Shown piece by piece: positions 44,627-54,400 of a stretch of 64,000 bases of DNA. The translations under genes and the position numbers were made by a program. The stretch is from Ilumatobacter coccineus YM16-304 (GTDB lineage Bacteria; Actinomycetota; Acidimicrobiia; Acidimicrobiales; Ilumatobacteraceae): the NCBI RefSeq assembly GCF_000348785.1, contig NC_020520.1, positions 930,001 to 994,000 of the forward strand. The letters are read 5' to 3'. Positions within the stretch are counted from its first letter, which is position 1. Every line of letters starts with the position of its first letter. The notes beneath the pieces were generated by a model, which saw nothing but the letters and a program-made list of their open reading frames with translations, did no database searches and was not told the DNA's origin.

Positions 44627-46130
44627 TCGCGGTGTCGTGGCCGTCCCAGAACGGTTGGCGCAGCACTCGTTTGAGCACCTTCCCCGGACCCGACTTCGGC
44701 AACGGCTCGGTCTGGAAGGTGATCGACTTCGGCAGTTTGTAGCCGGCGATCTTGCCCTGGCAGTGAGCGATCAGCTCGGCGTCGGTGAGCGCGTGCCCGT
44801 CGCGCAGCACGACGACGGCGTGGACGGCTTCGCCCCAGCGTTGGTCGGGCACGCCGAACACGGTCGCTTCGAGCACGGCGTCGTGCTCGTACAGCACGTC
44901 TTCGACCTCGGTGCAGTACACGTTCTCGCCGCCGGTCACGATCATGTCCTTCGCTCGGTCGACGAGGAACAGGTAGCCGTCGTGGTCGAGTCGTCCGATG
45001 TCGCCGCTTCGGTACCAGCCGTCGTCGCTCAACACGTCGGCGGTCTGCTCGGGCTTGTTCCAGTAGCCCTTCATGACGTTGGGCCCCTTGATGGCCACTT
45101 CGCCTGCCTCGCCGACCGGCAGGGGCACTCCGTCGGGGCCTTCGATCCGGATCGCGATGCCGGGCGTCGCGGTACCGCAGCTCTTGCCCCGTTCGGTGTC
45201 GAGGAACCGTTCCTCGTGTCGGAACACGGTGGCGAGCGGTGCGGTCTCGGTGGCGCCGTACAGGTGGATGAGTTCGCAGCCGAACAGTTCGTACGCTCGC
45301 CGCAGGACTTCGAGTGCGGCGGGCGACGCCCCGTGTGAGATCCACGACAGCGACGACACGTCGCGTGGTGACGCGGCCTGCGACTCGTTGAGCGCCGCGA
45401 GCATGGTCGGCACGGCGATCAGCGAGGTGATCGACTCGGAGACGATCGTGTCGAGCGCGAGCTCGGGGTCGAAGCCGGGCAGGATGACGTTGGCGGCGCC
45501 GACCCAGGGCAGCACGAGCGCCTCGTACAGGCCGGCTGCGTGGAACATCGGCGCCATCGTGAGGTAGCGATCGTCGAGCACGAAGGGCTGGGCGAGTTGT
45601 GCGTGGACGGCGTTGGCCATGAGGTTGCCGTGCGTGAGCACGACACCTTTCGACGTGCCGGTGGTGCCGCCGGTGTAGAACAGCCCGGCGATCGTGTCGG
45701 GGGTGACGGGGTCGGCTGGTTCGAGCGGAGCGGCCGCGTCCATCAGCTCGTCGTACTCTCCGGTGTCGATGCGGATGACCCGGTCGACCACGCGGTCGAG
45801 GCCGCCGGGATCGCGGTCGCAGATCAGGATGCGAGCGCCGGAGTCCTCGGTTGCGTAGATCAGCTCCGGCTCGGCCCAGCGGGTGTTGTGCGGCACGATG
45901 GCCCGGCCGGCGGCGGGGACACCGAAGAACAGTTCGAGGAATCGGTCGGAGTTGAGCGACCAGAGCGCGACGCGGTCACCGCGGGCGCTGATCGACTCGA
46001 GCATCCCGGCCACTCGGCGCACGCGGTCTGCCATCTCGGCGTGCGTGCGGCGGACATCTCCGCACACCACCGCCTCTCGGTCGCCGAACAGCTGCTCGGC
46101 CCGGCGGACGGGTTCCCACATCGTGTACAC
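44619..46130 (-). CDS. Acyl-CoA synthetase (AMP-binding, ANL family)
   Basis: 503 residues. P-loop-like motif YTGGTTGTSKGV, YGATETAPL, the hinge GWYRSGDIGRLDHDGYLFLV and VDRAKDMIVTGGENVYCTEV; the catalytic Lys lies in PLPKSGPGKVLKR. Forms acyl-adenylate then acyl-CoA from an unknown carboxylic acid. GTG 46130 is chosen because TAGTCT (46142-46137, minus strand) lies 6 bases upstream, fitting a leaderless transcript; ATG 46121 is the alternative. No other enzyme genes adjoin it. Confidence 0.87.
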   Translation of the reverse strand: MYTMWEPVRRAEQLFGDREAVVCGDVRRTHAEMADRVRRVAGMLESISARGDRVALWSLNSDRFLELFFGVPAAGRAIVPHNTRWAEPELIYATEDSGARILICDRDPGGLDRVVDRVIRIDTGEYDELMDAAAPLEPADPVTPDTIAGLFYTGGTTGTSKGVVLTHGNLMANAVHAQLAQPFVLDDRYLTMAPMFHAAGLYEALVLPWVGAANVILPGFDPELALDTIVSESITSLIAVPTMLAALNESQAASPRDVSSLSWISHGASPAALEVLRRAYELFGCELIHLYGATETAPLATVFRHEERFLDTERGKSCGTATPGIAIRIEGPDGVPLPVGEAGEVAIKGPNVMKGYWNKPEQTADVLSDDGWYRSGDIGRLDHDGYLFLVDRAKDMIVTGGENVYCTEVEDVLYEHDAVLEATVFGVPDQRWGEAVHAVVVLRDGHALTDAELIAHCQGKIAGYKLPKSITFQTEPLPKSGPGKVLKRVLRQPFWDGHDTAIN

Positions 46131-46171
46131 GTGTGCAGACTACGCGGTCGGCCGGACCGCGGACGGTGCCG

Positions 46172-48295
46172 TCAGGCGTCGGCGGTGACGGGGACGGCGT
46201 CGATGCGGGGGAGCAGTTCGATGAGCTCGTCGGGGGCGACGGCCGGAGCGAACAGCCAGCCCTGGAATGCGTTGCAGCCGAGTGAGGCCAGGCGCTCGAG
46301 CTGGTACGGCTGCTCGACGCCTTCGGCGACGCAGCCGAGCTGCAGGCTCTCGCTGAGGCCAAGGATCGCCGTGGTGAGGTTGGTCGCTGCCGGGTCGACG
46401 TCGATGCCGGCCACGAAGCGCCGGTCGATCTTCACGCCGTCGACGGGGAGTTCGAGCAGGTGCGAGAGCGACGAGTACCCGGTTCCGAAGTCGTCGATCG
46501 AGACGTGGATCCCGGCCCGACGCAGGTCTTGCATGTTGTTGAGCGACGTGGCGCCGGGGGCGAGCAGGTCGGTCTCGGTGAGTTCGATGACGATCTGCGC
46601 CGAGTTGGCACCGAACTCGGCGCACTTCTCGAGGAACTTCGTGGCGAACGAGGCCTGCGAGATGACCTTGGGGTCGACGTTGACGTGCACTTCGATGTAG
46701 CCGAAACCGGCGAGGTCGAGCTGCGCGGCGAACGCGAGCGACTGTTCGAGCACGCGATCGTCGACGGCGCCCATGAGGCCCGCCATCTGAGCGAGCGGCA
46801 AGATCTCGCCGACACCGAGGACGCCGCGGACCGGATGCACCCAGCGGACGAGGGCTTCGACGGCGGTGACGGTGCCGTCGGCCGACACGATCGGCTGGAA
46901 GAACGGCTGGATCTCGCCGGCGTCGAGTGCGGCTCGGAGTTGATCGAGCTGCTGACGGCGTTCGTTGATCGCGTCGAACGAGATGCCGCCGGTTTCGGGG
47001 TCGGCGTTGCGCTTGACCCGCATGAGTTCGTTGCTCGCGCTGGCGAGCAACGATTCGAGGCGGGGTTGGGGCTCGAAGGCAGTGGCCGTTCGTACGCCGA
47101 TGTTGATCTCTTGATCGTCGACGAGCACGGCTTGGGCGACTTCGCGACGGACGCGTTCGCGCAGCATCTCGATGGCCGAATCGCTCGACGAGCGAACCGC
47201 GAGCACGAACTCGTCGCCACCGAATCGTGCCGTGATGAGGTCGGGCCAGCGGATGAGGTCGATGCGATCGGCGACGGCGGCGAGCACGCGGTCTCCGACG
47301 CGTTCGCCGTACAGCTCGTTGATCGACCGGAACTGCACGACGTCGATCACCATCAGGCCGAGACCGCCACCGGCTCGCATCAGTTCGCGTGCCGACTTCA
47401 TGAACCCGTCTCGGTTCAGGAGGCCGGTGCGGCTGTCGTGATCGGCGAGGAAGTCGACGCGTTCGCGTGCGTCGGAGAGTGCGGCGGCGACCTGGCCCGA
47501 CACGACGAAACCGCCGAGTGTCGGGTCGTCGGTGAGGTTGTTGACCGTGAACTCGCAGGTGACGAAGTCGTCGCCGCCGGCCGTGAGGAATCGGGCGTCG
47601 AGCGCAGCCGAGTCGTACGAACCGAGGTTCGACACGATGTCGAACACCTGGGCGCGGTCGTCGGGATGGACGAACCTGAGGAAGCCCTGGCCCGGCAACA
47701 CTTCCGGGTCGTGGCCGAGGATGCGGGTGACCGCTCCGTTGATCGAGCGCACGCGCCCGTCGGCGTTGACGATGGCGATCATGCCGTGCATGTTGGCCAT
47801 CACCGCGCGCAGCACGGCGACCTCGCCCTGGTCGAGGTCGAGTCGGTGGCGGAAGGTGGTGTCACGGCAGATCATCACCGTCATCGGTTCGCCGTCGACG
47901 AGATGTTGCGCGCCGCGGACCTCGAGCGACTTCCATTCGCTGGTGCCCGTGCGGACGCGTACGGCGATGAGGTCGCCCACCGACTTGTCGCCGACCGTGC
48001 CGAGCGAGGCGATGGCGAGATTGAGGTCGTCGGGATGGACCAGTTCGAGCACGCTGAGTCCCAGCACGTCGCGTTCGCTCCACGCCATCGTGGCCGTGGC
48101 CGTGGTGTTGACGTACTGGATCAACCCGTTCGCGTCGACAGCGATGACGGGGTCTCCGAGATGATCGATCTCCGGAACCGGGCGAACGCCCGACATGTGC
48201 GTCACACCGGTGTGTCGGCGCGAAGGTGTCCGAGCTTGAGCACTTTCTTCTGAAGTGCCGGTGGGTTCGGTGGTGGGTGTCATCAGCGTGCTCAT
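46172..48295 (-). CDS. PAS-PAS-GGDEF-EAL cyclic-di-GMP protein
   Basis: 707 residues, no membrane segment, hence cytosolic. Two PAS-like sensor domains (about 44-150 and 160-270), then GGDEF domain with intact GGDEF (359-363) and EAL domain with EALVRW (480-485), ELTET (571-575), DDFGTGYSS (601-609), Lys622 and EGVE. Both diguanylate cyclase and phosphodiesterase motifs look intact. The inhibitory RxxD site is one residue out of register (RWPD at 349-352), so product inhibition may be lost. Start ATG 48295; ATG 48283 is possible. The gene is divergent from rplM. Confidence 0.9.
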   Translation of the reverse strand: MSTLMTPTTEPTGTSEESAQARTPSRRHTGVTHMSGVRPVPEIDHLGDPVIAVDANGLIQYVNTTATATMAWSERDVLGLSVLELVHPDDLNLAIASLGTVGDKSVGDLIAVRVRTGTSEWKSLEVRGAQHLVDGEPMTVMICRDTTFRHRLDLDQGEVAVLRAVMANMHGMIAIVNADGRVRSINGAVTRILGHDPEVLPGQGFLRFVHPDDRAQVFDIVSNLGSYDSAALDARFLTAGGDDFVTCEFTVNNLTDDPTLGGFVVSGQVAAALSDARERVDFLADHDSRTGLLNRDGFMKSARELMRAGGGLGLMVIDVVQFRSINELYGERVGDRVLAAVADRIDLIRWPDLITARFGGDEFVLAVRSSSDSAIEMLRERVRREVAQAVLVDDQEINIGVRTATAFEPQPRLESLLASASNELMRVKRNADPETGGISFDAINERRQQLDQLRAALDAGEIQPFFQPIVSADGTVTAVEALVRWVHPVRGVLGVGEILPLAQMAGLMGAVDDRVLEQSLAFAAQLDLAGFGYIEVHVNVDPKVISQASFATKFLEKCAEFGANSAQIVIELTETDLLAPGATSLNNMQDLRRAGIHVSIDDFGTGYSSLSHLLELPVDGVKIDRRFVAGIDVDPAATNLTTAILGLSESLQLGCVAEGVEQPYQLERLASLGCNAFQGWLFAPAVAPDELIELLPRIDAVPVTADA

Positions 48296-48378
48296 TCCAA
48301 CGTACGTCAGCCGAAATCGCCGGGACGCGATGGTGGGCTCAATGTTAGGGACGCATCTGGAGGCCGTCGAGTCGCGAG

Positions 48379-48407
48379 TTGGGCTCGAGGCCGCGTCGCC
48401 GTAGCCT
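48379..48407 (+). promoter_or_regulatory. Promoter of rplM-rpsI operon
   Basis: -35 TTGGGC (48379-48384), 17-bp spacer, -10 TAGCCT (48402-48407). It resembles the rplC and infA promoters in sequence and spacing. Start near 48413, leader about 100 nt. Confidence 0.55.
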
Positions 48408-48416
48408 TGCGGGGTT

Positions 48417-48513
48417 CCATCGGGCGACCTCGGTCGCCGGTGGATGCTGCTTCGGCAGTCGGAAACAACGTGATCTCCGCCGCGGCGGGGTCCAGAAAAC
48501 CACGAGGTCCATC
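48417..48513 (+). promoter_or_regulatory. Structured rplM leader
   Basis: Hairpin CCATCG.GCGACC with GGTCGCCGGTGG (48417-48443), a small CTGC-TTCG-GCAG tetraloop hairpin (48447-48458), and a palindrome CCGCCGCGGCGG further on. L13 leaders that bind the protein are known in other phyla; function here is inference. No gene is seen in the 48296-48513 gap. Confidence 0.4.
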
Positions 48514-48960
48514 ATGGCCACCTATTCACCCAAAGCAAGCGAGATCACCCGCGACTGGCACGTCGTCGACGCCGAAGGACTCGTCCTCGGCCGCATGTGC
48601 ACCGAAGTCGCTCGCGTCCTGCGCGGCAAGCACAAGGCGATGTACGCGCCGCACATCGACACCGGCGATCACGTCATCATCATCAACGCCGACAAGATCG
48701 TGATGACCTCGGGCAAGGCCGAGCGCACGTTCAAGTACCGTCACTCGGGCTACCCGGGCGGCATCAAGTCGGAGTCGTTCGCCAAGCTGCACGCTCGCAA
48801 GCCCGAAGAAGCAGTGCGCCAGTCGGTGCGCGGCATGCTGCCGAAGGGCCCGCTCGGCCGTCAGCAGCTCACGAAGCTCAAGGTCTACGCCGGGTCTGAG
48901 CACCCGCACGGCTCGCAGAAGCCCACGGCCATGCCCATCGATCACGCGAAGGCCCGCTGA
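48514..48960 (+). CDS. rplM: 50S ribosomal protein L13 (uL13)
   Basis: 148-residue L13: TRDWHVVDAEGLVLGRMCTE, VARVLRGKHKAMYAPHIDTG, DHVIIINADKI, YRHSGYPGGIKS and GMLPKGPLGRQQLTKLKVY. ATG 48514 is chosen by homology; CGAGGT upstream. Paired with rpsI as in nearly all bacteria. Confidence 0.97.
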   Translation: MATYSPKASEITRDWHVVDAEGLVLGRMCTEVARVLRGKHKAMYAPHIDTGDHVIIINADKIVMTSGKAERTFKYRHSGYPGGIKSESFAKLHARKPEEAVRQSVRGMLPKGPLGRQQLTKLKVYAGSEHPHGSQKPTAMPIDHAKAR

Positions 48961-49003
48961 GCCGGCTCGCTGACCACACACGACTGACGAGAACGAGAAG
49001 AAC

Positions 49004-49396
49004 ATGACTGCACCACTCACCCAGACCACCGGCCGCCGCAAGCGCGCCGTCGCCCGCGCCTCGCTTCGCCCGGGCACCGGCCAGTTCACCATCAACGGCA
49101 AGTCGCTCGAGGCGTACTTCCCGACCGCTGCGTCGCAGATGGTCGTCGCCGAGCCGCTGGTCGTCACCGACACCCGCGAGTCCTACGACATCGCCGCCAG
49201 CATCCACGGCGGCGGCGCGAGCGGCCAGGCCGGCGCACTGCGCATGGCGATCGCCCGTTCGCTGGTCGAGCTCGACCCCGAGAGCCGCAACGACCTCAAG
49301 GCCGCCGGCCTGCTCACGCGTGACCCGCGTAAGAAGGAGAGCAAGAAGTACGGCCTCAAGAAGGCCCGTAAGGCCCCGCAATTCACCAAGCGCTGA
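49004..49396 (+). CDS. rpsI: 30S ribosomal protein S9 (uS9)
   Basis: 130-residue S9: [51 protein letters not shown] and the C-terminal [24 protein letters not shown] whose tail touches P-site tRNA. The glmM start follows 13 bases later. Confidence 0.97.
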   Translation: MTAPLTQTTGRRKRAVARASLRPGTGQFTINGKSLEAYFPTAASQMVVAEPLVVTDTRESYDIAASIHGGGASGQAGALRMAIARSLVELDPESRNDLKAAGLLTRDPRKKESKKYGLKKARKAPQFTKR

Positions 49397-49409
49397 GTTC
49401 GGCCACGCG

Positions 49410-50726
49410 ATGAAGTTCGGCACCGATGGTGTTCGTGGCGTCGCGTACGAAGAATTGACGATCGAGTTCGCCGCACGCCTCGCGCGTGCGGCGTCTCGCG
49501 TTCTGGGGGCGGATGGCGCCTCGACCGTCGTGATCGGAGGCGACACGCGTGAGTCGACCGACGACTTCGCCGACGCCCTGACCGACGGTTTCGTCGAGTC
49601 GGGGCTCGACGTGATCCGGTTGGGCGTCGTTCCGACGCCGACGGTTGCGTTCGAGGCGCAGCGACTCGGTGCGATCGGCGCCGTGGTCTCGGCGTCGCAC
49701 AATCCGTTCCACGACAACGGGATCAAGTTGTTCGCCGCGGGAGGCACGAAGCTGCCCGACGACGTGCAGGCCGAGATCGAAGCCGAGCTCGAATCGCCGT
49801 CGGATGCGCGGTCGACCGCGGCCGGTTCGGTCGTCGCAGCGTCCGACGTCGGCGCGTACAGCGACCACGTGCTCTCGCTGCTCGAGGGACGCGATCTCAC
49901 GGGCCTCAAGGTCGTGCTCGACACGGCGAACGGCGCGGCCGTCGGTCTCGCTGCCGACGTGTTGCGTGCTGCGGGTGCCGGTGTGATCGTCATCGCCGAC
50001 GAGCCCGATGGTCGCAACATCAACGCCGACTGCGGCGCCACCCACCCCGAAACGGTTGCCGCCGCCGTCTTGCAGCACGGCGCCGACGTGGGCATCGCAC
50101 TCGACGGTGATGCCGATCGTCTGATCGCGGTCGATCATCGCGGCGAGGTGGTCGACGGCGACCATGTCATCGCGATCTGCGCCGACGATCTCCGAGCGCG
50201 TGGGCGCCTCGCGCACGACACCGTCGTCGTGACCGTCATGACCAACCTCGGATTCCGGTTGGCCATGCAGCAGGCCGGCATCGAAGTGGTCGAGACCGGT
50301 GTCGGCGACCGGTACGTGCTCGAAGCGCTCGCCGACGGCGGCTACTCGCTCGGCGGGGAGCAGAGCGGTCACATCATCTTCGCCGACCATGCGACGACCG
50401 GTGACGGGCTCCTGAGCGCGATCGCGCTGCTCGACATCGTGAAGCGCACCGGTCGACCGCTCGCCGAGATCGCCGCGGCGGCGATGACCTCGCTGCCGCA
50501 GGTGTTGGTCAACGTGAAGGTCGGTGAGAAGGTGCCCGACGTCGCCGAACTCCTCGCCGACGACATCGCTCGCGTCGAGCACTCCTTGGGCGAGACGGGC
50601 CGTGTGCTCGTGCGCGCCAGTGGTACCGAGCCACTCATCCGGGTCATGGTCGAAGCCGCCACCGCGTCCGACGCCCGATCCGCCGCCGACGACCTCGCCG
50701 CCATCGCCCGCAACCGATTCGCCTGA
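49410..50726 (+). CDS. glmM: Phosphoglucosamine mutase
   Basis: 438 residues. Converts glucosamine-6-P to glucosamine-1-P. MKFGTDGVRGVAYEELTIEF, the phosphoserine loop VVSASHNPFHDNG (Ser96), metal loop ALDGDADRLIAVD, sugar loop GGEQSGHIIF and phosphate site VRASGTEPLIRVM. It follows rpsI, a common arrangement in Gram-positives, and lies in the same direction as the glmS-like gene that makes its substrate. ATG 49410 gives the canonical N-terminus although no strong ribosome site is visible. Confidence 0.95.
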   Translation: MKFGTDGVRGVAYEELTIEFAARLARAASRVLGADGASTVVIGGDTRESTDDFADALTDGFVESGLDVIRLGVVPTPTVAFEAQRLGAIGAVVSASHNPFHDNGIKLFAAGGTKLPDDVQAEIEAELESPSDARSTAAGSVVAASDVGAYSDHVLSLLEGRDLTGLKVVLDTANGAAVGLAADVLRAAGAGVIVIADEPDGRNINADCGATHPETVAAAVLQHGADVGIALDGDADRLIAVDHRGEVVDGDHVIAICADDLRARGRLAHDTVVVTVMTNLGFRLAMQQAGIEVVETGVGDRYVLEALADGGYSLGGEQSGHIIFADHATTGDGLLSAIALLDIVKRTGRPLAEIAAAAMTSLPQVLVNVKVGEKVPDVAELLADDIARVEHSLGETGRVLVRASGTEPLIRVMVEAATASDARSAADDLAAIARNRFA

Positions 50727-50758
50727 CTCGGGAACCCGAGGCCTGCGCCGGACGTCGA

Positions 50759-51445
50759 ATGTCCATGAGGCAGTTCCTGACCGCTGGTCTGCTCGTGCTG
50801 GGCGCCTGCACGTCGGGTGGCGAAGCCGCCGAGCCGACGGTGCCCGACGCGACGGTGGTGGTGACGACGACGTTGCCGACTCGCCTCGACCGGCCGCAGG
50901 GTGCCACTGACACGGTGATCGTCTTGGAACAGCGCCATCGGCCGTTCTACGGACCGGTCGGACGGATCGAGTTCGCCCTCTACGGCGACCGGACGTTCGT
51001 TGCCGAAGAACGTGGGGACGACGACGTCGAACTCGTGACCGGAGAGTTCGACGAACTGCAGGTCCAAGACCTCCTACGCCGGGCGTTGGCAGCGGGGCTC
51101 TTCGAGGTGCCGACGAGTCCGACCACCGCGCCGGTCCAGTCGTGTACCGACAGCGCTCCGACCTACCTGACGCTGACGATGCCGGGCGCTGCGATCGAGC
51201 GCCGCGCCGACCTGTGCGCCGACCCCGATGCGTTGGCCGGATTCGAGTCGACGCTCCGTGACGCAGTCGACGACGTATCGGTCACGGAGTGGACGCCCGC
51301 CCGGTGGATCACGACGAGCGAGACCGATGCGACATGCGTGTTCAGCGATGAGCGCGTCGATCGATGGGTGAGCCGACCGGTGTTTCCGCACGAGGAGTTC
51401 CTGCCCATCGAGCAGATCATTCCCGGCTGTGAACCGCTGACCTGA
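50759..51445 (+). CDS. Small lipoprotein, unknown function
   Basis: 228 residues. MRQFLTAGLLVLGACTSGG shows a lipobox LGAC (Cys17 from ATG 50759; ATG 50765 also possible). After a Thr/Val/Pro linker the domain has FALYGDRTFVAEE, LQVQDLLRRALAAGLF and four Cys that may form two disulfides (SCTDS, DLCADP, ATCVF, IPGCEP). Not recognised. Between glmM and glmS in the same direction, so probably co-transcribed. Confidence 0.7.
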   Translation: MSMRQFLTAGLLVLGACTSGGEAAEPTVPDATVVVTTTLPTRLDRPQGATDTVIVLEQRHRPFYGPVGRIEFALYGDRTFVAEERGDDDVELVTGEFDELQVQDLLRRALAAGLFEVPTSPTTAPVQSCTDSAPTYLTLTMPGAAIERRADLCADPDALAGFESTLRDAVDDVSVTEWTPARWITTSETDATCVFSDERVDRWVSRPVFPHEEFLPIEQIIPGCEPLT

Positions 51446-51478
51446 GCCGGGCGGCGGAGGTCGATAGCGTGGACAGCC

Positions 51479-54400
51479 ATGTGTGGAATCATCGCGGTCG
51501 TCGGTCGGCCTCCAACCCGCCCGGTCCCTTCGGCTGAGAACCTCGTCGGAGGGCTCGACGCTGCGCTCGAGGTGCAGCCCGACCTCCCGGCGATGACCTC
51601 CGCGGTCCGTACGGTCGACGCAGCGTTGCACGGCCTGCCCGGCGTGTTGGCGCTCACGGGGCTCGTCGACATCGTGGCGTCGCTCACGTCGCGCCTCGAC
51701 CGACTCGACGCGTTCGCCGCCGAGCGTGAGGCCGAACTCGACCAGAACGACGCCGGCCTCGTCGGCGATGCGCTCGAGACCGCCAACGCCGAACTGATCG
51801 ACCTGAAGGATGCGCTGTGGGCGGTGCGCAACGATCGATTCCGCACGGTCAGGGAAGTCGAGGCGCTCGCCGGGCGTGACGCCAACCGGTCGGCGCTCGC
51901 CGCGTACCTCGTCGCGCAGCAGGCATTCTCGGCACTCGATCGCCTCGAAGTGCGCGGACGCGACTCCGCCGGTATCCACCTCTACGTCCGCAACCACGAC
52001 ATCGCTCCCGACGCACTGGCCACACTGCTCGCCGAGCGGGGTCACGACCCGCTGTTCGAATCGGGCTCGGTCGTAGCGACCGACACGCCCGAGGGGCCGG
52101 TGCTGTCGTTCGTGTACAAGAAGGCAGCCGAGATCGGCGAACTCGGCGACAACACCGCCGCGTTGCGTGCCGCACTGGCCCGAGACCAACTGTTCCGGCG
52201 AGCGGTCTCGTCACCGGATGCTCAGGCGACGTTGCTCGGCCACACCCGTTGGGCCAGCGTCGGCATCATCTCCGAACCCAACACGCACCCGCTGAACTCC
52301 GAGGAGTCGGAGCGGTCGGGCGGCGACGCCTGCCCGTACGTCGTCGGCGCGTTGAACGGCGACGTCGACAACCACGGCGACCTCCGCATCGAACACAGCC
52401 TCTCGATCCCCGGTCAGATCACCACCGACGCCAAGGTGATCCCCACCATCACGGCGCATCACCTCGCCGACGGCGTCGAACTCGTCGACGCGTTCCGTCG
52501 CACCGTGGCGACGTTCGAGGGTTCGGTGGCGATCGGCGTGATGGCCGCCGACCACCCGTCGACCCTGCTGCTCGCACTGCGCGGCAGCGGTCAGGGTCTG
52601 TACATCGGTCTCGGCGACGACTGCTATGTCGTGGCCTCCGAGCCGTACGGCGTGGTCGAGGAGACCTCTCGCTACGTGCGCATGGACGGCGAACACGGTG
52701 GCGAGATCGTGGCGCTCGACGCTTCGCTCGCCGGCGAAGTCGGCGGTGTGAGCCGCTTCTCGTACGACGGATCACCGCGGCCCGTCATCGACGACGACGT
52801 CAGCTCCGCCGAGGTGACCACCCGCGACATCGACCGCGGCGACGCCCCGCACTTCCTCCTCAAGGAGATCTCCGAGGCGCCCGACAGTTTCGCGAAGACG
52901 CTCCGCGGCAAGATCGCGGCGACCGGCGACGGCAACCTGCGCGCCGTGGTCGGCGCCCGCGCGTTGCCGCAGACCATCGCCGAGAAGCTGGCCGACGGCA
53001 CGATCACCCGCATCCGGGTCATCGGCCAGGGCACGGCGGCGGTCGCCGGGCAGAGCACCGCGGCCATCCTCGACGAGTTGACCGACAGCAGCCTCGACGT
53101 CGACGCGATCACCGCCACCGAACTCTCGGGGTTTCACCTCCGGCTCGACATGAGCGACACGCTCGCCATCGCGGTGAGCCAATCGGGCACGACGACCGAC
53201 ACCAACCGAACCGTCGACCTGATCCGCAGTCGTGGCGGCATGGTCATCGGCATCGTCAACCGCCGCGGCTCCGATCTCACCGACAAGGCCGACGGCGTGA
53301 TGTTCACCTCCGACGGTCGTGACGTGGAGATGAGCGTCGCCTCCACGAAGGCGTTCTACGCCCAGGTTGCCGCCGGGGCGCTGCTCTCGTGTGCGATCGC
53401 CGAGGCCGCAGCGGGCGACGACGGTGGCGACATCCGCCGCCGGACGCAGCTCCTCGGATCGCTCCGGGCGATGCCCGACGCGATGCGCACGACCCTCGCT
53501 CGCCGAGACGTCGTCGCCGACGCCGCCCGCCGCCTCGCGCCGCCGAAGCGCTACTGGGCCGTGGTCGGCAACGGGCCGAACAAGGTCGCCGCCGAAGAGG
53601 TTCGGATCAAGCTCAGCGAGCTCTGTTACAAGTCGATGGCCTGCGACTCGACCGAAGACAAGAAGCACATCGACCTCAGTTCCGAACCGCTGATCCTGGT
53701 CTGCGCCGCAGGTCTCGAAGGCTCGACGGCCGACGACGTGGCGAAGGAGGTGGCGATCTTCAAGGCGCACAAGGCGACGCCGATCGTCTTCGCGACCGAG
53801 GGCGAGACGCGCTACAACGCGGCAGCCGTCATCGAGGTGCCGCAGGTCGACCCGACGCTGGGCTTCGTCCTGTCGGCGATGGTCGGCCACCTGTTCGGCT
53901 ACGAGGCAGCCCTCGCCATCGACGCCTCCGCGCACCCGTTGCGGCACGCCCGCGAGGAGATCGAACGCGTCGTCGGCGACGGGCTGTCGGGCGACGCCGC
54001 GCTGGGCCGGTTGCGTCGCGATCTCGCTCACGCCGCCGACCGCTTCGACGACGGACTGCGATCGAATCTGTTCGACGGCCACCTCGAAGCGTCCACGGCG
54101 GTGCGGTTGAGCGGCATCTTCCGTGACCTGCTGTCCGACCGTCCCCTCGAGTCGTACCAGCGGTCGTCGGGCAAGGTCGTCACCCCGTCGTCGTTCGTCG
54201 ACGACCTCGTCGCCGCGTTGACCGCGGCGATCGAAGAACTCACCCGGCCGGTCGACACGATCAAGCACCAGGCGAAGACCGTGACGGTGGGCATCTCTCG
54301 CAGCGACGAGGGCATCATCGACCGTCCGCTCGTACAGGCGGTCTTGGAGGCCGGTGCCGGCCGTGACGTGCTCAGCTACCGCTCGCTCAAGGTGCTCGCC

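Noticed and set aside
50727-50740. CTCGGG-AA-CCCGAG palindrome after glmM as terminator
   Set aside because: Stem is only 5-6 bp with a tiny loop and no T-run; the following lipoprotein and glmS-like genes are close and in the same direction.
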